Counted from the stretch's first letter, positions 47,408-56,776 are shown. The stretch is DNA of 64,000 nt from Nostoc sp. FACHB-973 (GCF_014698115.1 NZ_JACJSJ010000038.1:1-64000); one strand, 5' to 3'. The notes: generated by a model not told the origin, from the sequence alone. Made by a program: numbers and translations.

Positions 47408-47944
47408 TTACGCCAACCGCAAATAAGGACATTTTGACAAAAACCCAGAGGCCTTATTGTGGGCATCAATGTTATGAGTATGTGCTGGTGTCGGTCGAAT
47501 AATGCCAGCAAACAGGTCATCTAACCCGTAGGGAGTGAAAAATTGCCATTGGCCTTGTGTGTCTAGTCGAACTCCTACAGCAGTAGCAGTATGTAACCAA
47601 TCTGTAATACCATCTTCTGTACTGGTGTAGGGTCTGGCACCAAGACGCCAACGAGCAAAACTAGCTTGATTTTTGACATCAAATTGCTCATGAGGGAATT
47701 GTTCTGTGAGATTTGCCTTTGCTGCTAGTTCCTGGGAACGATTTCCTTCTATATCAAAAAATGCAATATCAAAATCTTTAATACCTAAGCCGCAATGTTC
47801 GCCAAAAATTGAACGCCAAACTGTGTTTCTGACTGCACCTCCGGCTAACCACCAGTTGGGTAAATTTAGTTGAGCGATCGCAGGTAATACTGTATCAATA
47901 GATGTATCAGTTAAAATCATCTGTAAACGAGTGTTAATATTCAT
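47408..47944 (-). CDS. nucleotidyltransferase-family protein (COG3575 type)
   Basis: 178 residues. Short nucleotidyltransferase fold: WWLAGGAVRNTVW, then KDFDIAFFD (the DxD metal pair), FDVKNQASFARWRLG, and SRTEDG-like TSTEDGITDWLHTATAVGVRLD. Related proteins are annotated as uncharacterised nucleotidyltransferases; the substrate is not known. Upstream of the giant kinase on the same strand, 177 bases apart, so co-transcription is possible but not clear. Confidence 0.8.
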   Translation of the reverse strand: MNINTRLQMILTDTSIDTVLPAIAQLNLPNWWLAGGAVRNTVWRSIFGEHCGLGIKDFDIAFFDIEGNRSQELAAKANLTEQFPHEQFDVKNQASFARWRLGARPYTSTEDGITDWLHTATAVGVRLDTQGQWQFFTPYGLDDLFAGIIRPTPAHTHNIDAHNKASGFLSKCPYLRLA

Positions 47945-48266
47945 ATCAAATTTCTAGAATTGTCAAGTAGAACGTGAAAATATTATCATTCACATTTCAT
48001 CAAGCTGACAATGTTGAAAGTCTTGCTGTGACGTTCGGCGAATCAATTTTTGTGAAATTCAAAAGGGCGATCGCTCAGAGCAAGAAAAACGAGAAATAAC
48101 CCTCGATGCCAGTATTTCCAACTGACAATTTATTTTTGTTTCTAACAATTGGAATACAAAACGAAAAAATTTATTTTTGACTTAAAAATCAGTCAAGACA
48201 AGAAAACAATAATTTCAAGAAATTTTGGGCAGTGCGTTAAACTGTGTTAACGCACGCTACAGGTTT
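47945..48266. other. intergenic stretch without recognised gene
   Basis: One HIP1 octamer near 48067, otherwise AT-rich. No repeat or hairpin of note. Confidence 0.4.
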
Positions 48267-48674
48267 TTACGGCACAATCAACACTGGACAAGGCGCAAGG
48301 TTAATCACGCGAGTCGTGACACTATCAGTTGCTCCCTCTTCAGTCAAGCCTAGCCCCCGACAACCCATGATGATTAAATCTGCTCCGATTTCATCAGCGA
48401 CATCGCAGATGGTAAAAGCTGGTTTGCCTTGCTTTTCCAGAACTTCAGATTGAATTCCTTGTCCAGAAAATAAAGATTGGGCACTTTGGAGCAATTTGGC
48501 AACTACCTCTGGTGACACCATTGGATCTCCACTAGGTGCATCTGGGGGCGGTTCTTCTACCACAGACAGCAGCACTAAGCGACTGCCGTACTTTTGGACG
48601 ATGTTGGTAACTACGTCAGCAGCTTCCCGTGTTTCCCGGCTTTGATCGATTGGAAATAGTACTGTCTTAAACAT
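48267..48674 (-). CDS. universal stress protein (UspA family)
   Basis: 135 residues from ATG 48674 with AGGTGA five bases upstream; an in-frame GTG at 48683 is less likely. Single Usp domain: N-terminal FKTVLFPIDQS, and the C-terminal nucleotide-binding signature in IIMGCRGLGL with SVTTRVINLAPCPVLIV. The ATP-binding subtype is possible. Role in stress survival is by family only. Divergent from pgk. Confidence 0.9.
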   Translation of the reverse strand: MFKTVLFPIDQSRETREAADVVTNIVQKYGSRLVLLSVVEEPPPDAPSGDPMVSPEVVAKLLQSAQSLFSGQGIQSEVLEKQGKPAFTICDVADEIGADLIIMGCRGLGLTEEGATDSVTTRVINLAPCPVLIVP

Positions 48675-48763
48675 CTCTATCACCTGGGCACCCCTGACTC
48701 CGGTAAAATCTGGATGGTTCTACTTTCAAAACAATAACAAAAAGGCAATCAGGAGAGTTTGCT

Positions 48764-49966
48764 GTGTCCAAAAAAAGTTTAGCAAGTTTATCTGCGGCTG
48801 ATATCTCTGGAAAACGCGCCTTGGTGCGGGTTGATTTTAACGTGCCTGTGGACGATCAAGGCAATATCACAGACGATACTCGCATTCGCGCTGCTCTGCC
48901 AACCATCAAAGATTTGACCCAAAAGGGAGCTAAGGTCATTCTCGCAAGCCATTTTGGGCGTCCCAAGGGTGTGGATGACAAATTGCGCCTGACACCCGTG
49001 GCTAAGCGCCTCTCTGAGTTGTTGGGGCAAGAAGTTGTCAAAACTGATGACTCCATTGGCGATGAAGTTGCAGCCAAGGTGGCGGCGCTGGAAAATGGGC
49101 AAGTGCTTTTACTAGAAAATGTCCGCTTCTACCCAGAAGAAGAGAAAAATGACCCAGAATTTGCCCAAAAATTGGCAGCCAATGCTGATTTTTATGTAAA
49201 TGATGCTTTTGGTACTGCACACCGCGCCCATGCTTCTACTGAAGGTGTGACTAAATATCTGAGTCCTTCTGTGGCTGGATATTTGGTTGAGAAGGAATTG
49301 GAATATCTCCAAAACGCTATTGAAAATCCCCAGCGTCCTTTGGCTGCAATTATTGGTGGTTCCAAGGTTTCCAGTAAAATTGGTGTGATTGAAACGCTGC
49401 TGGAGAAGTGCGACAAGCTGATCATCGGCGGTGGGATGATTTTTACCTTCTACAAAGCCCGTGGTTTGAATGTTGGTAAGTCGTTGGTGGAAGAAGACAA
49501 GCTAGAACTGGCGAAGTCTTTGGAAGCGAAGGCAAAGGAACGTGGTGTTACCTTCCTGTTACCCACAGATATCGTCTCGGCAGATAAATTTGCTCCCGAT
49601 GCGAATGCGACAACTGTCAGCATTGAAAATATCCCTGATGATGGTATGGGTTTGGATATTGGCCCAGACTCAGTAAAAGTTTTTCAAGAAGCTCTTGCAG
49701 ATACCAAAACGGTAATTTGGAACGGGCCGATGGGTGTGTTTGAGTTTGATAAGTTTGCGGTAGGTACAGAAGCGATCGCTCATACCCTCGCCGAAATTAG
49801 CAAAACTGGCACAACCACCATTATCGGCGGTGGCGACTCGGTGGCGGCTGTGGAAAAAGTCGGTTTAGCCGATCAAATGAGCCACATCTCCACCGGCGGC
49901 GGCGCTAGCTTGGAATTACTTGAAGGTAAGGTTTTACCTGGTATCGCAGCTTTAGATGATGCGTAA
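48764..49966 (+). CDS. pgk: phosphoglycerate kinase
   Basis: 400 residues, GTG start with AGGAG 9 bases upstream. Interconverts 1,3-bisphosphoglycerate/ADP and 3-phosphoglycerate/ATP in the Calvin cycle and glycolysis. [63 protein letters not shown] and the C-terminal GGGDSVAA are all present. Followed by paired tandem repeats and a Nudix gene on the same strand. Confidence 0.97.
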   Translation: MSKKSLASLSAADISGKRALVRVDFNVPVDDQGNITDDTRIRAALPTIKDLTQKGAKVILASHFGRPKGVDDKLRLTPVAKRLSELLGQEVVKTDDSIGDEVAAKVAALENGQVLLLENVRFYPEEEKNDPEFAQKLAANADFYVNDAFGTAHRAHASTEGVTKYLSPSVAGYLVEKELEYLQNAIENPQRPLAAIIGGSKVSSKIGVIETLLEKCDKLIIGGGMIFTFYKARGLNVGKSLVEEDKLELAKSLEAKAKERGVTFLLPTDIVSADKFAPDANATTVSIENIPDDGMGLDIGPDSVKVFQEALADTKTVIWNGPMGVFEFDKFAVGTEAIAHTLAEISKTGTTTIIGGGDSVAAVEKVGLADQMSHISTGGGASLELLEGKVLPGIAALDDA

Positions 49967-49974
49967 TTAGAGAA

Positions 49975-50090
49975 TGGGGAGTAGGGAGTAGGGAGTGGGG
50001 AATGGGGAGATGGGGGAAATAAACAATGCCCCATGTCCCATGCCCCATGCCCAATGCCCCATGCCCCATGCCCCAGTACCCAATCCCTAA
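49975..50090. repeat. paired tandem repeats between pgk and the Nudix gene
   Basis: G-rich units (GGGAGTA/GGGGAAT) at 49975-50015, then C-rich CCCCATG units at about 50028-50078. G-rich first, C-rich second in the direction of transcription; the two are complementary. Confidence 0.8.
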
Positions 50091-50092
50091 AT

Positions 50093-50710
50093 ATGGAACA
50101 AAAATGGCTGGAATGGGCGCAAAAGTTACAAGCGATCGCCCAAAATGGTCTCACCTATTCTGAAGGCGTTTATGATATCGAACGCTATAAACAATTAAGA
50201 GCGATCGCCACAGAAATTATGGCGACTTACTCAAATGTCGAACACAGCTATGTCCTTGATTTATTTAGCCGTGAAGTAGGATATGCAACTCCCAAAGTTG
50301 ATGTGCGGGCAGCAATTTTTAGAGACGATACTATATTATTAGTCAAAGAAAGATCCGATGGTTTTTGGACTTTACCCGGTGGATGGGCAGATGTTGGCGA
50401 GTCTCCCAGTGAGGTAGTCGTCAAAGAAGTATATGAAGAATCTGGATATCAGGCACGCGCCACTAAATTATTAGCAGTTTATGACAGAGATAAACAAGGA
50501 CATCCACCGTTTCCGTTTTATGTCTACAAGCTATTTTTTCACTGTGAAATAATCGGTGGTTCTCCATCATCAAGTATTGAAACTGAAGCAGTAGATTTTT
50601 TTCGTGAAGATGCGTTACCAGAACTTTCTATTGGACGCGTGACGCCAGCACAAATCACCCGACTTTTTCAACATTATCGCCAACCAGATTTACCCACAGA
50701 TTTTGATTAA
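50093..50710 (+). CDS. Nudix hydrolase
   Basis: 205 residues from ATG 50093; the frame is open further upstream but only through the tandem repeat. Helical N-terminal domain (1-68) of the type found in ADP-ribose/NDP-sugar Nudix enzymes, then the Nudix box at 96-118 (GGWADVGESPSEVVVKEVYEE, complete GxxxxxExxxxxxxREUxEExGU form except Lys for Arg). Substrate unknown; ADP-ribose-like compounds are possible. It could be co-transcribed with pgk. Confidence 0.88.
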   Translation: MEQKWLEWAQKLQAIAQNGLTYSEGVYDIERYKQLRAIATEIMATYSNVEHSYVLDLFSREVGYATPKVDVRAAIFRDDTILLVKERSDGFWTLPGGWADVGESPSEVVVKEVYEESGYQARATKLLAVYDRDKQGHPPFPFYVYKLFFHCEIIGGSPSSSIETEAVDFFREDALPELSIGRVTPAQITRLFQHYRQPDLPTDFD

Positions 50711-50801
50711 GAAGTAGCCTTCATTGCAGCTGGTAGTTGCGATCGGGTTGATGGCTGAAATTTCTGCCAATATTAGGGACTTCCAACGAAAAAAATATTC
50801 C

Positions 50802-50929
50802 ATTAGACCTGCCTTGAAAATAGGGAGTTGGGAGTGGGGAGTGGGGAGTAGGGAAAAGAAATTTTCATTGTTCCTTGTGAACGCAGCTCATGGAATCTCT
50901 TGCAAAAGTCCCCTAACACCCCACCCCCA
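50802..50929. repeat. 127-bp dispersed repeat, copy B
   Basis: Near-identical to 12658-12784, same orientation. Its right end runs into the C-rich unit into which the IS at 50935 is inserted. Confidence 0.75.
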
Positions 50930-50934
50930 GCCCC

Positions 50935-51687
50935 TCCCCTGACAGGTGTAGGTTTTTTACAATTTAGGAGGAGTTAAAGTAATAGAAGTCATCAACAGGA
51001 GTATGGGGGAAAGAACTCCAGCGATGAAGATGAATAGGAATATGATTGAGTAAATCAGCGCACAGAGTCAGTAATCCCAACAGAAAACAAGAAATCTGGC
51101 GTGGAGGATGAAGGTTGAAAGGTCGAGAAAATACGATATGTCGAGATGGAAGTTGTTCTAGGCTAGGGGGAGAGGATAAATTTTCAGCCTCGCCCCCAAG
51201 CATAACCATCCAAAGTGTGGAAACAGCGATCGCTATTACCAATAGTCGTTGCCTCTAGTGCCAAGGCAATTTGTTTGGTGTTTGGTGGCAGCAAACTTAA
51301 AACCCACATCAGCAATGGTGTAAAACAACCGCTAACATCCAGACTGCGACGATGAAGCCCTTTTTTCGCTTCTGCCTCCTGATACCATTCCCTTAACCTT
51401 TGACGTACCGACGAGGCTTTTTCTTGATTCACTCTGGCGATCAATTGTGATACTTTACTCAAGCTACTTGATTTGGTCATTACCATGCCAAAACTCCATG
51501 TCGCCAGCCCCACCACTTGCGGTATCGACAGATGTGGCATCTTCTCTGATACTATGCGTCGTCCACTGTATCAGCCTACTCATTTTTTAGCATTTGAGTC
51601 TCATCCAAACCCGGTTTCTACTTTTATTTTCTGACCAAAGAGACTGAATACTCGCACCCTTGTAAAAAACCTACACCTGTCAGGGGA
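50935..51687. mobile_element. internally deleted insertion sequence with 27-bp inverted ends
   Basis: Ends 50935-50961 and 51661-51687 are exact inverted copies (core GACAGGTGTAGGTTTTTTAC). The outer CCCCT/AGGGG belongs to, or extends into, a C-rich/G-rich palindrome of the host, which seems to be the target. The 753-bp element retains the first and last parts of a transposase but not its core, so it could move only if a full-length copy elsewhere supplies transposase. Confidence 0.8.
50964..51540 (-). pseudogene. remnant of an IS4-like DDE transposase
   Basis: The N-terminal part (51540 down to about 51245) is intact to LALEATTIGN, the strand carrying the first catalytic Asp position in full-length relatives. 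It then jumps, with a frame change, to the C-terminal segment (IAIAVSTLWMVMLGGEAENL and on to the stop at 50964). Here that first acidic residue is Glu instead of Asp. Several hundred bases, including the other catalytic residues, are missing. Family assigned from remembered Nostoc transposases, so the exact IS name is not given. Confidence 0.75.
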
Positions 51688-51792
51688 GGATGGGGGAGTG
51701 TGGGGGGATTAGAAAAAAGCTTCCTGACCTTCCTAACCTTCCTCACCTTCCTAACCTTCCTCACCTCCCACACCTCCCAATGCCCAATTCAC

Positions 51793-53004
51793 TTAACGCA
51801 ATGATTCAATTTTGGGTGAGCCGTCAGCTTTGATCCAGGCAATTTGAGCAATACCGCGATCGCGTGCATATTGGCGGATAGCGTCTGCATCCCTTCTGAG
51901 CAAATCCATTTCCACCCGCACCAAATGAGTCGAATCTCGGAGTTTTTGCGCGTAGGCGAAGGCAGAAGCGTCAGCACTCGGCGTCTCTGGTACTACCAAC
52001 CAGTTGCTAGCTGGGGTTGCTTGCGGTAATTGCCCAGTTGATAATAAAACTTGGTATAAATCTTCGATGTTAAGTACAAAACCAATTCCGGGGATGTTTT
52101 CTCCTTGGGGATGATATAGACCCAAAAGCTGGTCGTAGCGGCCACCCTGACCTAAAATTCGAGCTTGGGACTCGGTATCATTAACAACTTCAAACACAAT
52201 GCCAGTGTAGTAGTCTATGGTCTGGATGAGGCTCAGATCAAGGATTAAGGAGAATTTTTTCTCTGATTCCAGTAATTCTACTAGAGATTTGAGGTTATTA
52301 ACTGCCTGTTGCCCTTGTTCATCTAAATCCAAGCTACTGACTTTTTGCAACACTTCAGCACTTGGCCCGCGCAAATCCATCATGATTCGGGCGCGATCGC
52401 GTAGTTCGTCACTCAGAGGTAAAGTATCTATAGTAATGCGGTCAAGATGAGCGATCGCAGTGCGAACTTTATCCTGTAGATTAGCACCAAAGGCATTCAG
52501 GAGCGATCGGGTAATTCCCGCTTCACCCAAAATTAAATGCCATTGGCGCAAACCCAGTGCAGCCAGACAATCTGCTACCAATAACAGTACCTCTGCATTT
52601 GCTAGCAATCCACCAGCACCTAATAACTCGACTCCAGCTTGATAAAACTCCTGCTGGCGATTATGCCTACTTTCCCAAGTGCGGCGAAATACGTTGGCAT
52701 TGTAGTACAGCCGTTGGGGATAAGTTACATCTGCCATGCGAGTGACGACAGTGCGAGCAATGGATGCTGTTAATTCTGGACGTAGCCCTAACTCATCGTC
52801 TTCGCTATTTTGTAGTTGAATCACCATCTGGCGCTGGATTGCTTCCCCTGCCATCAAGGTATCCATCCGTTCTAAAGTTGAGGTAATAATCCTGTGATAT
52901 CCCCAACGATGAAACACCTGTTGTAACCTATCTTCAATCCAGCGTTTTTTCGCCACATCTAAGGGTAATAAATCCCTGGCTCCCGCTGCTGGTTGATACA
53001 CCAT
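51793..53004 (-). CDS. hisZ: ATP phosphoribosyltransferase regulatory subunit HisZ
   Basis: 403 residues. Histidyl-tRNA synthetase-like fold without the anticodon domain (GARDLLPLDVAKKRWIEDRL, LRPELTASIARTVVTRM, YYTGIVFEVV, LGQGGRYDQLLG). Needed with short-form HisG for the first step of histidine synthesis. Its start overlaps the stop of the J-domain gene by one base (TAATG at 53002-53006 on the minus strand), so translation is probably coupled. HisG is not in the window. C-rich CTTCCTAACC-type repeats lie just downstream (about 51720-51785). Confidence 0.9.
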   Translation of the reverse strand: MVYQPAAGARDLLPLDVAKKRWIEDRLQQVFHRWGYHRIITSTLERMDTLMAGEAIQRQMVIQLQNSEDDELGLRPELTASIARTVVTRMADVTYPQRLYYNANVFRRTWESRHNRQQEFYQAGVELLGAGGLLANAEVLLLVADCLAALGLRQWHLILGEAGITRSLLNAFGANLQDKVRTAIAHLDRITIDTLPLSDELRDRARIMMDLRGPSAEVLQKVSSLDLDEQGQQAVNNLKSLVELLESEKKFSLILDLSLIQTIDYYTGIVFEVVNDTESQARILGQGGRYDQLLGLYHPQGENIPGIGFVLNIEDLYQVLLSTGQLPQATPASNWLVVPETPSADASAFAYAQKLRDSTHLVRVEMDLLRRDADAIRQYARDRGIAQIAWIKADGSPKIESLR

Positions 53005-53957
53005 TATTTTTTCTTCCCACCAAACAAACCACCGAACAAACCACCATTACCAGATTTATCTGGTTGCTTATCTCCATGATTGGGAGATGAAGTCACCTTA
53101 TGATCGGTAGGTTGTTGCCCTAAAACTTTATCTATTTTAGGTTTCCATTGCAACGCCATTTGGTCATTGGGATCTAATTTCAGAGCGTTCTCGAAGTGGA
53201 TTTTTGCCATTTTGAGCTGATTTTGCTTCAAATACACCATTCCAATCAAGCTATGGCAGTGACTATTTTTCGGTTCTAGCTTCAGGGCTTCCTGCAACTC
53301 TACCTTGGCTTGGGCAAATTGGTTTTTCTCGATCAAAGATTGAGCGCGACGAACATACTGTTCTACAACCGAGTCTTCTTTTGGTGGTGCTGGTGGTGGT
53401 GTCTGTTTTGCTGTATCTGGCTTAGGTGTACCTGAATTAACTTGGGGTTGAGCAGTTGGTGGTGCCGCTGGGGATGTTTTAACTGCACTCCGCATTAAAT
53501 AGACTAAATTCAATTCACTAATTTGGGCAATGACTTGTAGGGCTTGCTCTAAAGAATCATATTGGGTTTGGGCAAGTTTAGCGATCGCACTTTTATAAAA
53601 ATGATCGATATTGCCAGTACTAGCTAACTGTCTACCTAATTCTGTGTTTAAAGTCACCGAAGTAGATTCTTGTACCAGACGCTTACCCATTTGCGACAAA
53701 ATCACAAGATATTCCGTCCGAGTACGTTCGTTAGCAAGTTTTTCGTAAGCTGGGTTAACCAACTTTGATAATAATTCATTACCTAGCTGTTTTTGCTCAG
53801 GACTTTCAGTAATACTACTATCTGGATGTAAACGCCGGGCGATTTGAAGATAGCGTTTGCGAATATCTTTGGCATCCGCATCAACTGGAACGCACAATAC
53901 TGCGTGATGATCTATGAAATCATATCTAAATAGTCCACGATCTATTTTGAAAGACAT
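53004..53957 (-). CDS. J-domain and TPR protein
   Basis: 317 residues. N-terminal J-domain (about 12-75) with H44-P-D46, the DnaK-stimulating tripeptide. A helical linker and a Pro/Ala-rich stretch (about 175-205) precede two to three TPR-like repeats (about 210-285: QSLIEKNQFAQAKVELQEALKLEP in parts). A Gly/Lys-rich tail (GNGGLFGGLFGGKKK) ends the protein. It would bring a specific client to DnaK. Directly upstream of hisZ with a one-base overlap; no functional link to histidine synthesis is known to me. Confidence 0.85.
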   Translation of the reverse strand: MSFKIDRGLFRYDFIDHHAVLCVPVDADAKDIRKRYLQIARRLHPDSSITESPEQKQLGNELLSKLVNPAYEKLANERTRTEYLVILSQMGKRLVQESTSVTLNTELGRQLASTGNIDHFYKSAIAKLAQTQYDSLEQALQVIAQISELNLVYLMRSAVKTSPAAPPTAQPQVNSGTPKPDTAKQTPPPAPPKEDSVVEQYVRRAQSLIEKNQFAQAKVELQEALKLEPKNSHCHSLIGMVYLKQNQLKMAKIHFENALKLDPNDQMALQWKPKIDKVLGQQPTDHKVTSSPNHGDKQPDKSGNGGLFGGLFGGKKK

Positions 53958-54069
53958 ATAGCAGTTTGCACCAAAGGAGCAATTAGATTTTTTCTAGTTT
54001 ACTTCGCTCCATCGGTGATCCGTCAGTAGCAAATTATCATTTGTCTTTTGTCATTTGTCATTGGGCATT

Positions 54070-54176
54070 GGGCATTGGAAGAGGCAGAGGGGCAGAGGGG
54101 CAGAGGGGAAAGAACAAGGCACATTGAACTCTCCCCTGCTCCCCTGCCTCCCCTGCCTCCCCACTCCCCACTCCCC
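54070..54176. repeat. paired tandem repeats between two minus-strand genes
   Basis: GAGGGGCA units at 54080-54110 and CCCCTGCCTC/CCCCACT units at 54130-54176 on the plus strand. In the minus-strand transcript the G-rich block comes first, then the C-rich block. Confidence 0.8.
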
Positions 54177-54989
54177 TCATTTCCACGCTGACAAGGGCGG
54201 AACTTTTACAAGTTCACTACTCACGGTGTCGTGAATATAACTGTTGGTGGCAAGAATTCTACCTGATTCGATTTTTAAGGGAGTGCCATCGTAGGCGGTA
54301 ACTTTGCCCCCTGCTTCTTGTACCAAAATGATCCCAGCGGCAATATCCCAAGGGGAAAGTCCCCGTTCCCAGTAACCATCGACGCGTCCACAAGCAACAT
54401 ATGCTAAATCGAGGGATGCAGAACCGCTGCGTCTAACTCCCTGAGTCAGATGGGTGAGGTGACAAAATTCTGCATAATTGTTATCAGAGGTTTCACGGCG
54501 ATCGTAAGCAAATCCACTTACCAGCAGGCTCTTGTTTAGTTCTGAGGTTGTGGAAACTGCGATGGGGCGACGGTTGCGTGTTGCTCCCAAACCAGCAGCA
54601 GCACGAAATAGCTCATTGTGAAATGGGTCATAAATGACACCAACTTGTGGAACGCCATTAATTAACAGCCCAATGGAAACGGCAAAGAATGGGTATTGAT
54701 GGGCGTAGTTAGTTGTGCCATCTAAAGGATCTATTGCCCAGAGATATTCATTTTCTCCATCGCCTAATTTTCCTGATTCTTCAGCGAGGATAGAATGTTG
54801 GGGAAAATGGCGACGCAAAATTTCCAAAATCAACTCTTCTGAGGCTTTATCAGCAACGGTGACTAAATCACCAGGGCGTCCTTTTTCAATAATTGCATCT
54901 TCTAACTTACCCAAATAGCCTTGCAGTATAGCGCCACCAGCCAATGCTGCTTCTGTAGCAATATCTAGAAAAATTTGTAGATTTGTCAT
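54177..54989 (-). CDS. inositol monophosphatase-family protein
   Basis: 270 residues. Li-sensitive Mg phosphatase fold with all metal ligands visible: Glu70/Glu71 in ILAEES, Asp87-x2-Asp90 in WAIDPLDGTTNYAH, and the second motif LSPWDIAAGIILVQEAGG. Substrates of the family include inositol phosphates, histidinol phosphate and fructose-1,6-bisphosphate. The nearby hisZ makes histidinol phosphate phosphatase conceivable, but this is only positional. Confidence 0.9.
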   Translation of the reverse strand: MTNLQIFLDIATEAALAGGAILQGYLGKLEDAIIEKGRPGDLVTVADKASEELILEILRRHFPQHSILAEESGKLGDGENEYLWAIDPLDGTTNYAHQYPFFAVSIGLLINGVPQVGVIYDPFHNELFRAAAGLGATRNRRPIAVSTTSELNKSLLVSGFAYDRRETSDNNYAEFCHLTHLTQGVRRSGSASLDLAYVACGRVDGYWERGLSPWDIAAGIILVQEAGGKVTAYDGTPLKIESGRILATNSYIHDTVSSELVKVPPLSAWK

Positions 54990-55108
54990 TTGTTATTTGT
55001 CATTGGTCATTTGTCATTTGTCATTGGTTATTTCTCCCCCTGCCTCCCCTGCCTCCCCTGCCTCCCCTGCTCCCTCATCTCCCTCATCTCCCTCATTTCC
55101 CCACTCCT
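54990..55108. repeat. tandem repeats between nuclease and phosphatase genes
   Basis: Plus strand: TTTGTCATTTGTCATTGG-type units (54985-55030), then CCTGCCTCCC and CTCATCTCC units (55037-55105). Read in the transcript, G-rich comes first and an AATGACA-type run follows. Confidence 0.7.
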
Positions 55109-55651
55109 TTAAAGATTTTGACGGCGAAACTCAGCGGGAGTGAGGCGCATGGGTTTTTCTGGGTTCCAAATTCCTTGCCCCATGAGTCTAGCCCATTGTT
55201 GGGCACGTTCTAAACGTTGGTCATATTTGTGGTTAGGCGATCGCCCAACAAACAATGCATTCCCTTGTTTAACTAATTCTTCATTCAACAAAACCTTATT
55301 TTTCCATACATAAGCTAGGGTTCGCCCAATTTTGTCTTTTGCTTCTAAATCAAACTCCAGCGTTACTGATTGTTCTGCACCACCAATTAGATTCTCTAAC
55401 TGTTCTTTTGCTTGTTCACCCCAAGGCCGCTGTCGCAAATCTGGTGCATCAATTCCCACTAACCGCACCTGAGAAATTAAATTTGGCTGTTCGGCCATGC
55501 CTAAGACTTCCAAACTTTGGCCACTAACTACCCGCGCTACCTTCACCTGCGCCTGGTTGTTTGGCAGCTGATTTTTACCTTGGCAACTCACCAAAAGAAA
55601 TACACAAACCAAAATAGCTATTTTTCTTGCCCAGATGCCAAGACACGCCAT
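55109..55651 (-). CDS. staphylococcal-nuclease-like (thermonuclease) lipoprotein
   Basis: 180 residues from ATG 55651, chosen because it places a lipoprotein signal at the N-terminus (IAILVCVFLLVSC, lipobox LVSC); an upstream start at 55714 would overlap the ferredoxin gene. SNase domain with the expected Arg, Glu and Arg: VRLVGIDAPD, GEQAKEQL, GRTLAYVW. Probably membrane-anchored outside the cytoplasm, degrading DNA or RNA. Follows the ferredoxin gene by about 50 bases. Confidence 0.85.
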   Translation of the reverse strand: MACLGIWARKIAILVCVFLLVSCQGKNQLPNNQAQVKVARVVSGQSLEVLGMAEQPNLISQVRLVGIDAPDLRQRPWGEQAKEQLENLIGGAEQSVTLEFDLEAKDKIGRTLAYVWKNKVLLNEELVKQGNALFVGRSPNHKYDQRLERAQQWARLMGQGIWNPEKPMRLTPAEFRRQNL

Positions 55652-55703
55652 CAAAGTAGTTTTTTGCTCCTCTGCGCCTGGGCGCCTCTGCGTGAGACAA
55701 CTC

Positions 55704-56072
55704 CTATTCCTCATCTAAGGGTAAACCCGCTTTAACTCTCCCCCTACCAAAATACCGTCCAAACTGGAGTTCATAAACTTCATCTTCGTCTTGTGTTTCC
55801 ACCTCCAGGTCAGAACGGGGGTAACTCACACACAACAAGGCATAACCTTGCCGACGTAAATCTGGCGACAATCCGATCGCCTCTGGTTGATAAATTTCTC
55901 CCGACAACACTCTCACAGCACAAGTAGTACAAGCCCCATTACGGCAGGAAAACGGCAGTTCTACGCCTTGTTTTTCGGCAGTGTGCAGGATGTAGCGGTC
56001 TTCTGGTACTTGTAGGGTGTATGTTTTGCCAGTGGCGCGATCGCGAACTCGAATTGTATATCTAAGGGACAT
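55704..56072 (-). CDS. plant-type [2Fe-2S] ferredoxin with C-terminal extension
   Basis: 122 residues. Cluster ligands Cys43, Cys48, Cys51 and Cys81 (SCRNGACTTC ... LLC). The ferredoxin fold ends near residue 95 and is followed by a charged tail (DEDEVYELQFGRYFGRG and on), longer than photosynthetic PetF. Such extended ferredoxins are separate electron carriers in cyanobacteria; the partner is unknown. Heads a possible two-gene unit with the nuclease. Confidence 0.92.
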   Translation of the reverse strand: MSLRYTIRVRDRATGKTYTLQVPEDRYILHTAEKQGVELPFSCRNGACTTCAVRVLSGEIYQPEAIGLSPDLRRQGYALLCVSYPRSDLEVETQDEDEVYELQFGRYFGRGRVKAGLPLDEE

Positions 56073-56176
56073 CTGGATTTGGGTTTTAAAACTTGAATTT
56101 TGAGATTAACCTAAAAATCTTTTTTTATCTTTGCATTTTTTTGACTTTCATAGTAAGATTGTTATTCGTGGCATCT

Positions 56177-56263
56177 GGAGAGATGGCCGAGTGGTTTAAG
56201 GCGCAGCACTGGAAATGCTGTAATGCGGAAACGTATTCTAGGGTTCAAATCCCTATCTCTCCG
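56177..56263 (+). tRNA. trnS(GGA): tRNA-Ser (GGA)
   Basis: 87 nt. Acceptor GGAGAGA / TCTCTCC with discriminator G, anticodon loop CTGGAAA (anticodon GGA, reads UCC/UCU), long class II variable arm, T-loop GGTTCAAAT. CCA not encoded. Confidence 0.96.
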
Positions 56264-56369
56264 TTAACCCTTATTCTACAAGGGTTCTAACTAATGAAGT
56301 GTTAAGTTTGCTTTGGACTAGATTAAAAACCCGGTCTAGTTAAGAGTAATTATTTTTCCAGTGGTTTAT

Positions 56370-56414
56370 GAAAAGAAATAGGGGCAAAGGAATACTTTGC
56401 CCCTATTTCTTTTC
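56370..56414. terminator. strong bidirectional terminator
   Basis: Perfect 20-bp stem (GAAAAGAAATAGGGGCAAAG, 56370-56389, with its inverse at 56395-56414), 5-base loop. A- and T-rich outer ends make it usable from both directions: after tRNA-Ser and after the minus-strand small gene. Confidence 0.85.
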
Positions 56415-56430
56415 AAAAATCCTAACTTTA

Positions 56431-56703
56431 TTAAAAATCAACTGATGGCAGCTTGCCTTGTAGTGACTGAAACTGTGCTTCAAAACACTTAGCACAATTG
56501 CAACCAAGTTGCTCGATAATCGGATTGGATTTTTGAATTAATTTTGGCGTTGCTAAATCGGAAATTTGTTGTGTAGATGCTACTGTGATTATCTGTGTAG
56601 CATCTACAAATTTCAGATTTGATGCGTGTGCGGGATTGGCTAGCAGTAACATGGATGCCAGAAGGGCAGGACAGGCAAGTAAGATTAGTTTGGCTATGTT
56701 CAT
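56431..56703 (-). CDS. small exported Cys-containing protein
   Basis: 90 residues. Signal peptide (LILLACPALLASMLLLANPAHA). Short mature domain ending with a CNCAKC motif (three Cys in six residues) and LQGKLPSVDF. It could bind metal or be redox active. Not recognised. Divergent from a Zn/Mn permease with only 73 bases between, so shared regulation is possible; no Zur-type box was seen there. Confidence 0.7.
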   Translation of the reverse strand: MNIAKLILLACPALLASMLLLANPAHASNLKFVDATQIITVASTQQISDLATPKLIQKSNPIIEQLGCNCAKCFEAQFQSLQGKLPSVDF

Positions 56704-56776
56704 AATTGACGAAAATCTGTCTTTATTGATACAGCATAGCTAATAAATTGCAGACTTTCAACTTCAAATACTAAGT

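Noticed and set aside
49975..50090. Possible CRISPR-like or leader repeats before the Nudix gene
   Set aside because: Heptamer tandem repeats only, no spacers.
56093..56290. 65-codon ORF across the tRNA-Ser gene
   Set aside because: It is read through a complete tRNA gene; the protein is an artefact of the tRNA sequence.
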